A DNA stretch of 64,000 bases from assembly GCF_004015185.1 (NCBI RefSeq), contig NZ_CP025746.1:3799776-3863775 (forward strand). Reading direction: 5' to 3'. This document shows positions 30,752 to 39,468 of the stretch, piece after piece. Under the pieces are notes generated by a model that was not told the origin of the DNA, did no database searches, and was given only the letters and a program-made list of their open reading frames with translations. How positions within the stretch are numbered: position 1 is the first letter of the stretch; the number at the start of each line of letters is the position of its first letter. The DNA comes from Clostridium manihotivorum. GTDB taxonomy: Bacteria; Bacillota; Clostridia; Clostridiales; Clostridiaceae. A program made the position numbers and the translations under genes.

Positions 30752-30774
30752 AAAAAAAGCGCCTTAGCGCTTTT
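30752..30774 (-). terminator. Terminator overlapping coaBC stop
   Basis: Arms AAAAGCGC/GCGCTTTT with a 4-base loop are followed on the minus strand by TTTACTAT. The coaBC stop codon lies in the loop itself. Confidence 0.8.
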
Positions 30775-31948
30775 CTATTATATCAAACAAATTTCTTGCC
30801 ACTTCTTTTTTACTCATTTTTTCTAAGGTAACTTTTTCACCCTTTGAAGAAATTATAGTAACAATATTATCATCTGATGCAAAACCAGTTTCAGATTTTG
30901 AAATATCATTTGCGACTATGAAATCTAAGTTCTTTCTTTTAAGTTTTCCTTGAGCATTATCTATCAGATCATTACTTTCCGCTGCAAAGCCTACTAATAC
31001 CTGATCTTTCTTACGCTCACCTAAAGTTTTTAAAATATCATTATCTCTAACAAACTCTATAGAAAGATCTCCTTCTGCTTTCTTGATTTTATTTTCATGA
31101 TATTGCTTTGGTTTATAATCCGCAACTGCAGCAGATTTTATAACAATATCTGAAGAATCAAAATCATCAAGAACAGCTTCCATCATCTCTTGATTTGTTC
31201 TAACTTTTATTACCTTCATCCCAAATGGTGCTTCAAGATCTGTTGGTCCAGTTACTAAAACTACCTCTGCACCTCTATCTCTTGCTTCTTCAGCTATAGC
31301 AAATCCCATCTTACCTGAAGATCTGTTAGTTATATATCTAACTGGATCAATATCCGAAACCGTAGGACCTGCAGTTACTAAAACTTTTTTATTAACAAGA
31401 TCCTTTTGATCATTTAATCTGCTTACAGTATATTCTGCAATTAACTTAGTATCAGCAAGCTTTCCTTGACCTGTGTCACCACAAGCAAGTCTTCCACTAG
31501 CTGGTTCGATAAAGTCAAAGCCTAATCTTTTAAGTTTGCTAATATTTTCTTGAACTATGACATTTTCATACATATTTGTATTCATAGCAGGAGCAAAAAC
31601 AACTGGAGCCTTTGTAGCCATTATTGTGGTAGTAAGCATATCATCAGCGATTCCATTTGCTACTTTACCTATTACATTAGCTGTAGCAGGAACTATTAGC
31701 ATTAAATCTGCTCTTTTTGCTAAAGAAATATGCTGAATTTCCCAAGCTTTAGGTTCTGCAAACATATCTGTAACAACCATGTTTTGACTGAGAGATTGAA
31801 ATGAAAGTGGTGTTACAAACTCAGTTGCTGACTTAGTCATTATTACATGTACTTCTATATCTTTCTTTCTTAAAGTACTTATAACATCTAAAGCTTTATA
31901 TACTGCAATACCTCCAGTAACGCCAACAACAACACACTTTTTAGTCAT
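30764..31948 (-). CDS. coaBC: Bifunctional phosphopantothenoylcysteine decarboxylase/synthetase
   Basis: CoaBC makes phosphopantetheine from phosphopantothenate and cysteine, feeding CoaD in the same window. The 394-residue fusion has an N-terminal flavin decarboxylase (VGVTGGIAVYKALD, PAMNTNMYEN, residues 1-180) and a C-terminal synthetase (VLVTAGPTVSDIDPVRYITNRSSGKMG). It follows rpoZ by one base. Its stop lies within a terminator loop. Confidence 0.97.
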   Translation of the reverse strand: MTKKCVVVGVTGGIAVYKALDVISTLRKKDIEVHVIMTKSATEFVTPLSFQSLSQNMVVTDMFAEPKAWEIQHISLAKRADLMLIVPATANVIGKVANGIADDMLTTTIMATKAPVVFAPAMNTNMYENVIVQENISKLKRLGFDFIEPASGRLACGDTGQGKLADTKLIAEYTVSRLNDQKDLVNKKVLVTAGPTVSDIDPVRYITNRSSGKMGFAIAEEARDRGAEVVLVTGPTDLEAPFGMKVIKVRTNQEMMEAVLDDFDSSDIVIKSAAVADYKPKQYHENKIKKAEGDLSIEFVRDNDILKTLGERKKDQVLVGFAAESNDLIDNAQGKLKRKNLDFIVANDISKSETGFASDDNIVTIISSKGEKVTLEKMSKKEVARNLFDIIEKR

Positions 31949-31949
31949 T

Positions 31950-32168
31950 CTATTTTAGGCCTTCCTTTACTTGCTCATATTTAACAAATCCATCATTTAC
32001 TTCATTGATAGATACTGTTAAAGGCTTGTTTGAGTCTACCTTTACATATGGTTCTGCACCATCTATTATTTGTCTAGCTCTTTTTGATGTTACTATTACT
32101 AATGAATATCTATTGTCTACCTTTTGTAATAAGTCTACTATTGATGGATTAATCATAGAGTTGCTCAT
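31950..32168 (-). CDS. rpoZ: RNA polymerase omega subunit
   Basis: Omega supports assembly of RNA polymerase. The 72-residue protein contains MINPSIVDLLQKVDNRYSLVIVTSKRARQI split over its N-terminal half, typical of the family. The first ATG (32168) is chosen because AGGAGG lies nine bases upstream. It overlaps gmk by 20 bases, as in the common gmk-rpoZ pair. Confidence 0.95.
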   Translation of the reverse strand: MSNSMINPSIVDLLQKVDNRYSLVIVTSKRARQIIDGAEPYVKVDSNKPLTVSINEVNDGFVKYEQVKEGLK

Positions 32169-32787
32169 GAATTAAACCCTCCTTTGATTCTATTATTGTC
32201 TCTTTAATTCTATCAACTCTGCATTTTTCAGCTAATATAATACTTTCAATTTTCATAACTGCTTCTTCAACAGTATCATTAACCACTGCATAGTTGTATT
32301 TTGATACATAGTTTATTTCTTGATACGCTGACTTAAATCTTGTCATTAAAGATTCTTGAGTTTCACTTCCTCTTTTAATAATCCTTTGTTTTAGTTCTTC
32401 CATTGAAGGAGGAAGTATAAATACGAAAACACCATCCTTGGCGTTTTCTTTTACTTTTAAAGCGCCTTGGATATCAATCTCAAGGATTACATTTATGCCT
32501 TGGTCTAACATTTGATCTACTGTTGATTTCGGTGTTCCATAATAGTTACCATAAACCTCAGCCCATTCCAAGAAATCATCATTTTCTACTCGTTTTAAAA
32601 ACTCTTCTCTACTTATAAAATAGTAGTTTATTCCTTCTACTTCACCTACTCTAGGATTTCTTGTTGTAGCAGAAACTGAAATAAAAAGATTTTCATTCTT
32701 TTCAACCAATGCTTTACAAATGGTTCCTTTTCCAGCTCCTGAAGGTCCAGATATCACTATAAGTATTCCTCTATCGTGTTGTTGCAT
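32149..32787 (-). CDS. gmk: Guanylate kinase
   Basis: Gmk phosphorylates GMP to GDP. The 212-residue protein has the P-loop GPSGAGKGTI near residue 14, SATTRNPRVGEVEGINYYF and EWAEVYGNYYGTP. The start codon overlaps the remA stop by one base, and the end overlaps rpoZ. Confidence 0.97.
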   Translation of the reverse strand: MQQHDRGILIVISGPSGAGKGTICKALVEKNENLFISVSATTRNPRVGEVEGINYYFISREEFLKRVENDDFLEWAEVYGNYYGTPKSTVDQMLDQGINVILEIDIQGALKVKENAKDGVFVFILPPSMEELKQRIIKRGSETQESLMTRFKSAYQEINYVSKYNYAVVNDTVEEAVMKIESIILAEKCRVDRIKETIIESKEGLIHEQLYD

Positions 32788-33056
32788 TATTCATCAACCT
32801 CTTCTACATCATCATCTTTTGTAGATAATCTATGTGCAACTGTTTCAGGTTGAACTGCTGATAAAATAACATGATCGCTATCTGTAATGATAACTGCTCT
32901 TGTTCTTCTACCATATGTAGCGTCAATTAACATACCTCTGTCCCTAGCCTCTTGAATTATTCTCTTAATAGGTGCTGATTCTGGGCTAACTATTGCAACA
33001 AGTCTATTAGCTGAAACTATATTTCCAAAACCAATGTTGATCAATTTGATACTCAT
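32787..33056 (-). CDS. remA: Extracellular matrix regulator RemA-like (DUF370)
   Basis: RemA is a DNA-binding activator of biofilm matrix and osmoprotection genes in Bacillus. The 89-residue protein starts [32 protein letters not shown] across its first third and has [12 protein letters not shown]. It lies between yicC and gmk, as Bacillus remA does (ylzA). In clostridia its targets are not established, so the role is by homology. Confidence 0.92.
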   Translation of the reverse strand: MSIKLINIGFGNIVSANRLVAIVSPESAPIKRIIQEARDRGMLIDATYGRRTRAVIITDSDHVILSAVQPETVAHRLSTKDDDVEEVDE

Positions 33057-33066
33057 ATTATTCCTC

Positions 33067-33948
33067 CTACTCGATATTTTGGATCTGTTCTCTTATTTTC
33101 TCTATCATATTTTTAATATTGATAACTAAATTAGTAATCTCCAAATCGGTAGACTTAGATGCTATAGTATTAGCTTCTCTATTCATTTCTTGCACAATAA
33201 AGTCAAGTCTTCTACCTATTGGTTCCTTAAGTAAAAGAGTACCTCTCAACTGATTTATGTGGCTGTACAACCTTGTTATTTCTTCATCAATTGTGGACTT
33301 ATCTGCAAATATAGCTACTTCCATGGCAAGTCTATTTTCATCTAGCTCTATATTTTCTAATATTCCTTGGAGTTTCTCTTTTAATTTTTCTTTGTAAGCT
33401 TTAAGTACTTCTGGACATTTCTTTTCAATCTTCTTTACATTTTCTTCGATATCTTTTGATTTAATTATAATATCCTCGTAAAGCTTTTGTCCTTCAGTTT
33501 CTCTCATATCTATTATGGTATCTAAGGCTCTATTCACTAAAGGCATCAATTCATTCCAAATTTCTTCCAAGTTTTCTTCTTGTTCTTCTAACACTATTAC
33601 ATCTGGAAACTTAGATATTAAATTCAAACTTAATTCATCTTTTAATGAATATCGATCCTTAATTTGCTTTAAACAATTTACATAACTATCTGCTAATTCT
33701 GTATTTAATTTAGCAACAGTATCAAATTGTCCGTAATTTTTGTAGTTTAAAAAGATGTCAACTTTACCTCTATTTAATCTTTCACCTACAATTCTTCTAA
33801 TTTTCTCCTCAAGCGGTATCATAGACTTTGGCATTCTAATATTTATATCCAAATATCTGTGATTAACACTCTTCATTTCTAAAGAAAAACTTCTCGCGCT
33901 GTCTTCATCACTTGAAGCTCTACCAAAACCAGTCATACTTTTAATCAT
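33067..33948 (-). CDS. yicC: YicC family endoribonuclease
   Basis: YicC/YloC proteins are RNA-cutting enzymes involved in mRNA and small RNA decay. The protein has 293 residues. It opens [11 protein letters not shown] and closes with the conserved [20 protein letters not shown]. The ATG at 33948 is chosen (AGGAGG seven bases before it) over a TTG two codons earlier. A promoter lies at 33992-34019 and it heads the long remA-gmk-rpoZ-coaBC operon. Confidence 0.95.
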   Translation of the reverse strand: MIKSMTGFGRASSDEDSARSFSLEMKSVNHRYLDINIRMPKSMIPLEEKIRRIVGERLNRGKVDIFLNYKNYGQFDTVAKLNTELADSYVNCLKQIKDRYSLKDELSLNLISKFPDVIVLEEQEENLEEIWNELMPLVNRALDTIIDMRETEGQKLYEDIIIKSKDIEENVKKIEKKCPEVLKAYKEKLKEKLQGILENIELDENRLAMEVAIFADKSTIDEEITRLYSHINQLRGTLLLKEPIGRRLDFIVQEMNREANTIASKSTDLEITNLVINIKNMIEKIREQIQNIE

Positions 33949-33991
33949 AGTCAATCCTCCTAAAACAATACCAGATTGAGACTATATATAT

Positions 33992-34019
33992 TGTATATAA
34001 TGATACAATCAAAAGTCAA
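33992..34019 (-). promoter_or_regulatory. Predicted promoter of the yicC operon
   Basis: Minus-strand TTGACT and TATACA are separated by 16 bases, about 45 bases upstream of yicC. Confidence 0.6.
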
Positions 34020-34191
34020 TACTTTGTTCACAAATTGTTAACATTTAAAAAAATTAATTTTTCATTAGCCTTAAAAGTAAAAATTTCCTTAAGACGGCAT
34101 AATGTTATTTTTTCACTATTTACCCTAAATAGCACTCTAAAGTGTTGATATTGATAGGTTGAGCTAAGAAAAAAATGATTTCCTACAAATT

Positions 34192-34223
34192 AAAAAAGGC
34201 CCTGCTGGATAAACCAGCAAGGC
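34192..34223 (-). terminator. Terminator of the purine permease gene
   Basis: A 10-bp stem (GCCTTGCTGG/CCAGCAGGGC on the minus strand, one wobble) with a 5-base loop is followed by TTTTTTAATT, 23 bases after the permease stop. Confidence 0.9.
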
Positions 34224-34245
34224 TATAATAAATTGAAGGAAGCTA

Positions 34246-35604
34246 TTATAATACTAATTTCAATATGAAGATAACTGCTAAAACATACATTACTGGAGAA
34301 ATCTTCTTCTTTTCTTTTGAAATTAGGTTGGATATTAAATTAATTGCTACATAGGATAAAATTCCTATCATTAAGCCATCACCAATTGAGTAAGTAAATG
34401 GCATCATACTTATTGTTAAAAATGCTGGAACAGCTTCAGTAATATCTCCAAAGTCAATATCTTTAACTGTACCCATCATCAAATACCCTACATATATTAA
34501 TGCTGGAGCAGTTGCACAAGAAGGAACTGCTACAAATATTGGCGATAAGAACATAGCTAATAAGAATAATATTCCAGTTACTACTGCAGTAACCCCTGTT
34601 CTTCCACCTTCCTCAATTCCAGTAGCACTTTCTATATAAGCAGTTATTGCAGAAACTCCAACTAAAGCTCCACCTGTTGTACCAACAGCATCAACTAATA
34701 AAGCTCTTCCTGCATTAGGAACTTTACCTTCTTTATCAATTAGTTTAGCTCTTGTAGCAACACCTACCAAAGTACCTACTGTATCAAAGAAATCAACAAA
34801 TAAGAATGTTAGTGCAACACCTACAAATGTAAGTATTTTTGAAGTATCTGAAAGGAATGAAAAATCAACCTTTCCTGCTATTGGCGCTAGAGATTCGAAT
34901 TTAAATATTCCATTAGGTAGATAAATACCAAATGCTGCAGCACCAGCTGTATCATAAAGTGCATATGCCCATCCTATTAGGGTTCCACCTAATATTCCCC
35001 AAAGCATAGCGCCTTTTACCTTTTTCTTTTCTAATACTACTATAATTAAAATTCCAAGACATGTTATAGCTACTGAAGGTGTTGTAAATCTTCCTAAAGC
35101 AACGGTTGTAGAAGCATCTTTTACTACAAGTCCTGAATTGAGCATACCTACAAATGCTATGAATAAACCTATACCACCAGTTACTGCAAGCTTTAAGTTA
35201 TGAGGTATAGCATTTACTACAGCCTCACGAACGCTGAATAGTGATAATACTATAAATATAAGTCCTTCAACAAAAACTGCTGTTAATGCTACCTGCCATG
35301 AGATTCCCATCTTACCACATACAGTGAAAGCAAAAAAAGCATTTAATCCCATACCAGAAGCAAGTCCTATAGGTAAGTTTGCGTAAACTCCCATGAAGAT
35401 TGATGTTAATCCAGCTGTAAGGCAAGTTGCTGTTACTAATGCTCCAACAGGCATTCCTGATTTACTAAGTATGTCCGGATTAACTGCGATTATGTAAGCC
35501 ATAGCTAAGAAAGTAGTAATTCCTGCTACAATTTCTTTCTTATAGTCTACATTTTTGTTATCCAATATTGCTAGTGTTCTTTGTTTAGCTTTTATATTTT
35601 GCAT
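34246..35604 (-). CDS. NCS2-family purine permease
   Basis: This 452-residue membrane protein of the AzgA/PbuG branch likely imports guanine and hypoxanthine. It has about 12 hydrophobic segments, with VAGITTFLAMAYIIAVNPDI near the N-terminus and FVDFFDTVGTLVGVATRA near the middle. The ATG at 35604 (MQNIKAKQRTLAIL) has AGGAGG upstream; a longer frame lacks one. The guanine riboswitch and promoter upstream support a guanine or hypoxanthine substrate. Confidence 0.92.
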   Translation of the reverse strand: MQNIKAKQRTLAILDNKNVDYKKEIVAGITTFLAMAYIIAVNPDILSKSGMPVGALVTATCLTAGLTSIFMGVYANLPIGLASGMGLNAFFAFTVCGKMGISWQVALTAVFVEGLIFIVLSLFSVREAVVNAIPHNLKLAVTGGIGLFIAFVGMLNSGLVVKDASTTVALGRFTTPSVAITCLGILIIVVLEKKKVKGAMLWGILGGTLIGWAYALYDTAGAAAFGIYLPNGIFKFESLAPIAGKVDFSFLSDTSKILTFVGVALTFLFVDFFDTVGTLVGVATRAKLIDKEGKVPNAGRALLVDAVGTTGGALVGVSAITAYIESATGIEEGGRTGVTAVVTGILFLLAMFLSPIFVAVPSCATAPALIYVGYLMMGTVKDIDFGDITEAVPAFLTISMMPFTYSIGDGLMIGILSYVAINLISNLISKEKKKISPVMYVLAVIFILKLVL

Positions 35605-35620
35605 AAAAACCTTCCTCCTA

Positions 35621-35657
35621 AAAAATAAAAGCCGCAAAGGTGAAGAACCAAAGCGAC
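35621..35657 (-). terminator. Riboswitch-controlled terminator
   Basis: On the minus strand GTCGC pairs with GCGGC. A symmetric UUU/UUU internal loop, then GGT/ACC with a 5-base loop follow. The run TTTTATTTTTT comes next and then the permease binding site. A 12-bp alternative pairing with the aptamer P1 3' strand would disrupt it, so it fits the off state of the guanine riboswitch. Confidence 0.7.
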
Positions 35658-35687
35658 ATCATATTGATGTAATACAACTTCTGATTC

Positions 35688-35752
35688 CTCATAGTCAGAT
35701 ATTTACGGTACCTGGTAGAAACTTTCGACCCATATCGTCAAAATTATACGAG
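35688..35752 (-). promoter_or_regulatory. Guanine riboswitch aptamer
   Basis: The minus strand carries the purine aptamer core in order: CTCGTATAAT (P1 5' strand), ATATGGG, GTTTCTACC, CCGTAAA and GACTATGAG (P1 3' strand). The specificity base in GACTATG is C, not the T of adenine aptamers, so guanine or hypoxanthine is the expected ligand. CTCGTA pairs with TATGAG to close P1. It precedes the purine permease. Confidence 0.95.
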
Positions 35753-35760
35753 CAATAAGC

Positions 35761-35782
35761 ACGAATATTATTATATATTCGT
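35761..35782 (-). promoter_or_regulatory. Palindrome over the permease -10
   Basis: Arms ACGAATAT and ATATTCGT with a 6-base spacer overlap the -10 hexamer. A protein bound here would block transcription before the riboswitch is made. It vaguely recalls the CGAA of PurR boxes, but spacing differs. Confidence 0.45.
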
Positions 35783-35798
35783 CAATTATCGTTGTCAA
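35770..35798 (-). promoter_or_regulatory. Perfect-consensus promoter of the purine permease
   Basis: Minus-strand TTGACA and TATAAT, both exact, are separated by 17 bases. It lies just upstream of the riboswitch aptamer. Confidence 0.9.
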
Positions 35799-35840
35799 TA
35801 CATCCGAATTATTTTTTATTTTTATTTTTTATAATTCACT

Positions 35841-36827
35841 TTATTTGTATAAATCTCTCTCAAATACATTTTTAATGTATTTCAAGTCATTAGTATAACT
35901 TAATGCAATTATCAATTTTATTCTTGCCTTCTGTCCAGGCATATTATCACCGAATATTACCCCTAGATCTCTAAGTTCTTTTCCGCCTCCGTGGTAACCA
36001 TAAGATTCAAATACTCTTCCTTCAAAACATCTAGACACAATAACTACAGCTAGCCCTTTATCAATAGCCCTCTTGATTCCATCCACCATAGCTGGAGGTA
36101 CATTTCCTCTCCCCATTGCCTCTATTACGATACCCTTATCACCATTAGCTATTGAAAAATCAATCAATCTAGAATCCATACCTGCAAAGCATTTTAGTAA
36201 AGTCACTTCTCCGCTTATTTTATCTATTTTTATAGAATCTTCTTTATTAACTTCTCTATAAAATATTACTCTATTATTATCAACTATCCCTATAGGTCCA
36301 AAGTTTGGAGTTCTAAAAGCATTTAGTGCCATTGTATTTACTTTTGTTACTTCAGAGGCACTGTTTAGCTCTCCATTAAAACATACCAGCACGCCTCTGT
36401 TTTTAGCTTCTTCTGAGGCTGCAGTACATATTGATGCTGCAAGGTTTGAGGGACCATCATAACCAAGCTCAGAGCTGCTTCTCATTGCACCTGTTACTAC
36501 AACTGGTTTTTCTGAATCTATAGTTAAGTCAAGTAAATATGCAGTTTCTTCAAGAGAATCTGTTCCATGAGTTACTACCACACCGCTTATATCTTCTCTA
36601 TCTATAATTTTTTGCACATATTCTGATAAATTCAACATAATATCAGGAGTCATATGCGGACCTGGTAAACTGGAGAATGTATAAGATTCTATTTGTGCAA
36701 AACTCTCTATACCTGTTACCATCGACATTATTTCTTCTCCTGTAAGACCAGGTACTGCTGCTTTTATTCTTGGGTCAACCTTCATTGATATTGTTCCACC
36801 ATTAAATACTATTGCTACCTTTTTCAT
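35841..36827 (-). CDS. L-asparaginase
   Basis: The enzyme hydrolyses asparagine to aspartate and ammonia. The 328-residue protein has the first catalytic threonine in FNGGTISM (Thr12) and the second in VVTHGTDSLEETAYLL near residue 85. No signal peptide is seen, so it is cytoplasmic. It stands alone, with TTAGGAGG before the ATG. A related amidase activity cannot be excluded from sequence. Confidence 0.9.
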   Translation of the reverse strand: MKKVAIVFNGGTISMKVDPRIKAAVPGLTGEEIMSMVTGIESFAQIESYTFSSLPGPHMTPDIMLNLSEYVQKIIDREDISGVVVTHGTDSLEETAYLLDLTIDSEKPVVVTGAMRSSSELGYDGPSNLAASICTAASEEAKNRGVLVCFNGELNSASEVTKVNTMALNAFRTPNFGPIGIVDNNRVIFYREVNKEDSIKIDKISGEVTLLKCFAGMDSRLIDFSIANGDKGIVIEAMGRGNVPPAMVDGIKRAIDKGLAVVIVSRCFEGRVFESYGYHGGGKELRDLGVIFGDNMPGQKARIKLIIALSYTNDLKYIKNVFERDLYK

Positions 36828-37004
36828 TTTTCCTCCTAAGTCGTATATTATACTTATTCTCGTATATAATCTTTACTCTTCTGAGCATTTATAAAATTTA
36901 CGAATAATAAGTTACTAAATTCAAAAAAAGATATGTGTAATATCCAAAGTTTATTATACTTTATTGTTAGCATAAAATGAATATATATATAATATTTTAA
37001 CATC

Positions 37005-37322
37005 CTACTGTTTATTAGTATTAGTATTTTCATTTCTGGTATTTTGCTGAAGATTATATATGCTTGTCAGTAAATCGTGGGTGAAATTGGCACCTCTAGA
37101 TATAAGTAGTCCCGTCAATACTTGTCCAACATAACTTATCTTTGGAGAAAATCCAATTAAGCTCAATATATCTGCCCCTGTTAGTAGACATAACAAAATC
37201 CCAACCATTATCGCTCCAAGTTTATTGAAATCCACCTTTCCATGATCAAATACCATCTTTATTGTTTCCCATAATGCTTCTGCTACCGCAGCTAAAATAA
37301 TAATACTAGCTAACTTATCCAT
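37005..37322 (-). CDS. Hypothetical small membrane protein
   Basis: The protein of about 105 residues has three hydrophobic segments (LASIIILAAVAEALW, LGAIMVGILLCLLTG, YVGQVLTGLLISRG) and an Asn/Thr-rich hydrophilic tail. It recalls small phage-type holin-like proteins in layout, but no lysin or phage gene is nearby. Start at ATG 37322, eight bases after GGGGG. Function unknown. Confidence 0.75.
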   Translation of the reverse strand: MDKLASIIILAAVAEALWETIKMVFDHGKVDFNKLGAIMVGILLCLLTGADILSLIGFSPKISYVGQVLTGLLISRGANFTHDLLTSIYNLQQNTRNENTNTNKQ

Positions 37323-37365
37323 CAATTTATCCCCCTTTGTTTTTTTATAAATATATTCACCTTAG

Positions 37366-37413
37366 GCAATAAAAATGAAAATAAGGCAATTATATTTACT
37401 ATAATTTGCCTTA
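37366..37413 (-). terminator. Terminator of tpx
   Basis: Stem TAAGGCAA/TTGCCTTA extended by TTAT/ATAA with one bulge is followed on the minus strand by TTTTCATTTTT, about 50 bases after the tpx stop. Confidence 0.75.
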
Positions 37414-37460
37414 CTTAAAATACCTTAACAAAATATTCTCTTAAGTCTTACTTTTAAAAT

Positions 37461-37955
37461 TTATTTTGCATTTTTAGCAGCTTCTAATACTTGATCGAAG
37501 TTTGGCTGACTAGATACTTCCTCCATGTAATCTGCATATACAATTCTGTTACCAGAATCGATAACAAAAGCAGCCCTAGTTAATAAACCTAGTTCTTTTA
37601 TATAAGTACCACTTACATCTGCAAAACTTCTATCTTTATAATCTGAATATATTTTAACATTTTCAATACCCTTAGCAGCACACCATCTTGCTTGAGCAAA
37701 TGGTAAATCCATAGATATGGTATAACAGGTGATATTAGGTAGATCCTTTACCTTGTCATTAAAAGTAGCAACTTCAAGATCACATACTGATGTATCTATC
37801 GATGGAACTGCTAATAATATTCTTACACCTGTTGTATCCTTAAAACTTAAAGAATTCATATTGGGATCTGTTACAGTAAAGTCAGGAATAGTTTCATTAA
37901 CTGCAAATTGTTTTCCCTTAAGTTCTACGTCATTTCCCTTAAATTTTACTTTCAT
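37461..37955 (-). CDS. tpx: Thiol peroxidase
   Basis: Tpx reduces peroxides with thioredoxin, useful in an anaerobe exposed to oxygen. The 164 residues contain the peroxidatic cysteine in SIDTSVCDLEVATFN (Cys58) and the likely resolving cysteine in FAQARWC (Cys92). The ATG at 37955 is eight bases after GGAG; a GTG three codons earlier is less likely. Confidence 0.95.
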   Translation of the reverse strand: MKVKFKGNDVELKGKQFAVNETIPDFTVTDPNMNSLSFKDTTGVRILLAVPSIDTSVCDLEVATFNDKVKDLPNITCYTISMDLPFAQARWCAAKGIENVKIYSDYKDRSFADVSGTYIKELGLLTRAAFVIDSGNRIVYADYMEEVSSQPNFDQVLEAAKNAK

Positions 37956-38075
37956 AAAAAACACTCCTTATTTAAAAATTTATTTATACTTTTTATTAAA
38001 AGCAATCTAACATAGCTTTTTCATTATAATTTGGTGATATCTTTAGTACTTTTTTAGTAGATTACTATACACTGA

Positions 38076-38100
38076 AAAATAGAGAACCAATAGGTTCTCC
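38076..38100. terminator. Terminator after the 66-residue gene
   Basis: Stem GAGAACC/GGTTCTC with an AATA loop is followed on the minus strand by TATTTTTC. It is a modest terminator for the gene ending at 38106. Confidence 0.7.
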
Positions 38101-38105
38101 TTTTA

Positions 38106-38306
38106 TTATCTATGATGTTGAACTAAATCTATAGTTCCTAAAACCACGTGAGCTAAACCAAAACCTAAAAGAGCAGTCTCTGCCATAGGTAATATTTCTT
38201 TTTTTCTCATCCCATGTTTTCTAAGTTCATTTGCTCTTAAAGCTGCGGTTCCGGCAACTACTACACTACCTATAATTGTTGGTATTGTTCCTTCTTTTAT
38301 TCTCAT
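38106..38306 (-). CDS. Hypothetical small hydrophobic protein
   Basis: The 66-residue protein has a hydrophobic N-terminal segment (TIPTIIGSVVVAGTAAL), a short basic linker (RKHGMRKKEI) and a second hydrophobic segment (ALLGFGLAHVVLGTIDLV), suggesting a two-helix membrane protein. GGAG lies nine bases before the ATG. A dedicated terminator follows. No function is known to me. Confidence 0.8.
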   Translation of the reverse strand: MRIKEGTIPTIIGSVVVAGTAALRANELRKHGMRKKEILPMAETALLGFGLAHVVLGTIDLVQHHR

Positions 38307-38431
38307 TAATAATCACTCCTTTCATATATAGTATTTTAAGGAGAAAAATATTAATTATTCTAAAACTTTTTTCCACTTTTTGCCTCACTAAACTTAATTC
38401 CTTTATTAATGGTATAAAAATGCACGAAAAG

Positions 38432-38455
38432 AAAAAAGGCATGTATTATGCCTTT
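38432..38455 (-). terminator. Terminator overlapping the acidic protein stop
   Basis: Stem AAAGGCAT/ATGCCTTT with a 5-base loop is followed by TTTTC on the minus strand. The gene's stop codon overlaps the loop and stem, as at coaBC. Confidence 0.75.
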
Positions 38456-38727
38456 AGTCTTTTTAATATATATTCACTTAATTCTTCAAATGTACTAAAT
38501 TTAGTTTCATTCTCTTCCTCTACAAAGTAATAAAACTTTTCAGAATCATCCTCTTCTGATTCATAATCAAAAACTATTTCTCCAAGTTTAACTTCGTCCT
38601 CTTCCCAAATTTCAACAAAATAGTTTTCTGCATCTTCATTAAACTTATCCAAAGCTTTATTTATCTTTTCAGTTGTTAGTTCAACACTTACACCTTCGTC
38701 ATTAGTTGAAAAAACTATAATAGTCAT
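38446..38727 (-). CDS. Hypothetical acidic protein
   Basis: The 93-residue, very acidic protein (runs such as FDYESEEDDSEKFYYFVEEE) has no membrane segment. GAGG precedes the ATG. Its own terminator overlaps the stop. I recognise no domain, and neighbours give no clue. Real gene likely because codon use and binding site are normal. Confidence 0.75.
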   Translation of the reverse strand: MTIIVFSTNDEGVSVELTTEKINKALDKFNEDAENYFVEIWEEDEVKLGEIVFDYESEEDDSEKFYYFVEEENETKFSTFEELSEYILKRLKA

Positions 38728-39162
38728 CTTATCTACCTCTTATCCTTCTTTTAAAATCAGATTTTTATTTTACGTATGTAAACTTCTAATAGAAGTATTA
38801 CTTTTTTATTATGGTATAAATTAGTATATCATATTTACACTATAACACATAGTTTATTGTTTTTACTAACATTAATCACCAACTTAGATTATTATATTAT
38901 AATATTGCTCATTTACGAGTATTTTATTTAAAAACATTTTTACTTTTTAATTCTTTGTACAGGTTCATTTTAGCATCTGATTATTCACTACTTAATTTCA
39001 ACAAAGTACCTTAACACCACAAAAATAAAATTAAAATCAATAAACCACTTAGTTCATTTTAATATCCACTAACAAAGTTTTATATACTTCATTGTTAGTA
39101 AATTAGAATACCAAGTGGTTTATCAATATCTATTCTATTAAATTATTATACTTACAAATTAA
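38728..39162. other. Gene-free interval
   Basis: Apart from the nested inverted repeat at 39040-39123, which probably ends the SASP transcript, this 435-base AT-rich stretch shows no ORF, RNA gene or clear promoter that I can defend. Confidence 0.6.
39040..39123 (-). repeat. Nested inverted repeat after SASP gene
   Basis: Outer arms ATAAACCACTT/AAGTGGTTTAT (39040-39050, 39113-39123) enclose inner arms ACTAACAA/TTGTTAGT (39068-39075, 39092-39099). T-rich sequence follows on the minus strand. It probably acts as the SASP terminator, though the size is unusual. Confidence 0.55.
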
Positions 39163-39357
39163 TTATTTTAATCCATCTTCATAACTTTGGATCATTTTTT
39201 TTACCATATTTCCGCCTACAGATCCATTTTCTCTAGATGTTAAATCTCCATTATATCCTTGCTTTAGATTTACACCAACTTCTTTTGCAGATTCTTGTTT
39301 TAAATTATTTAACCCTTGTTTAGCTTGTGGAACTAAGGTTCTATTATTTCTTGCCAT
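39163..39357 (-). CDS. Alpha/beta-type small acid-soluble spore protein
   Basis: These proteins coat spore DNA and protect it from UV and heat. The 64 residues include the family motifs EVGVN near residue 26 and SVGGNMVKKMIQSYE near the C-terminus. Expression in the forespore is expected under sigma-G. TAGGAGGG precedes the ATG. It confirms the organism makes endospores. Confidence 0.95.
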   Translation of the reverse strand: MARNNRTLVPQAKQGLNNLKQESAKEVGVNLKQGYNGDLTSRENGSVGGNMVKKMIQSYEDGLK

Positions 39358-39468
39358 TGTAAATCCCTCCTAAATAAATATGTTTTGTGTTTCTTTGTAA
39401 TACTATTTTGTATAGTTTTTAATATTATATTTAGGTATCTTAATGGAATTAGAAGAATTTAAATCCTT

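Noticed and set aside
37005..37322. Prophage holin
   Set aside because: Layout is similar, but no lysin, tail or integrase gene lies nearby.
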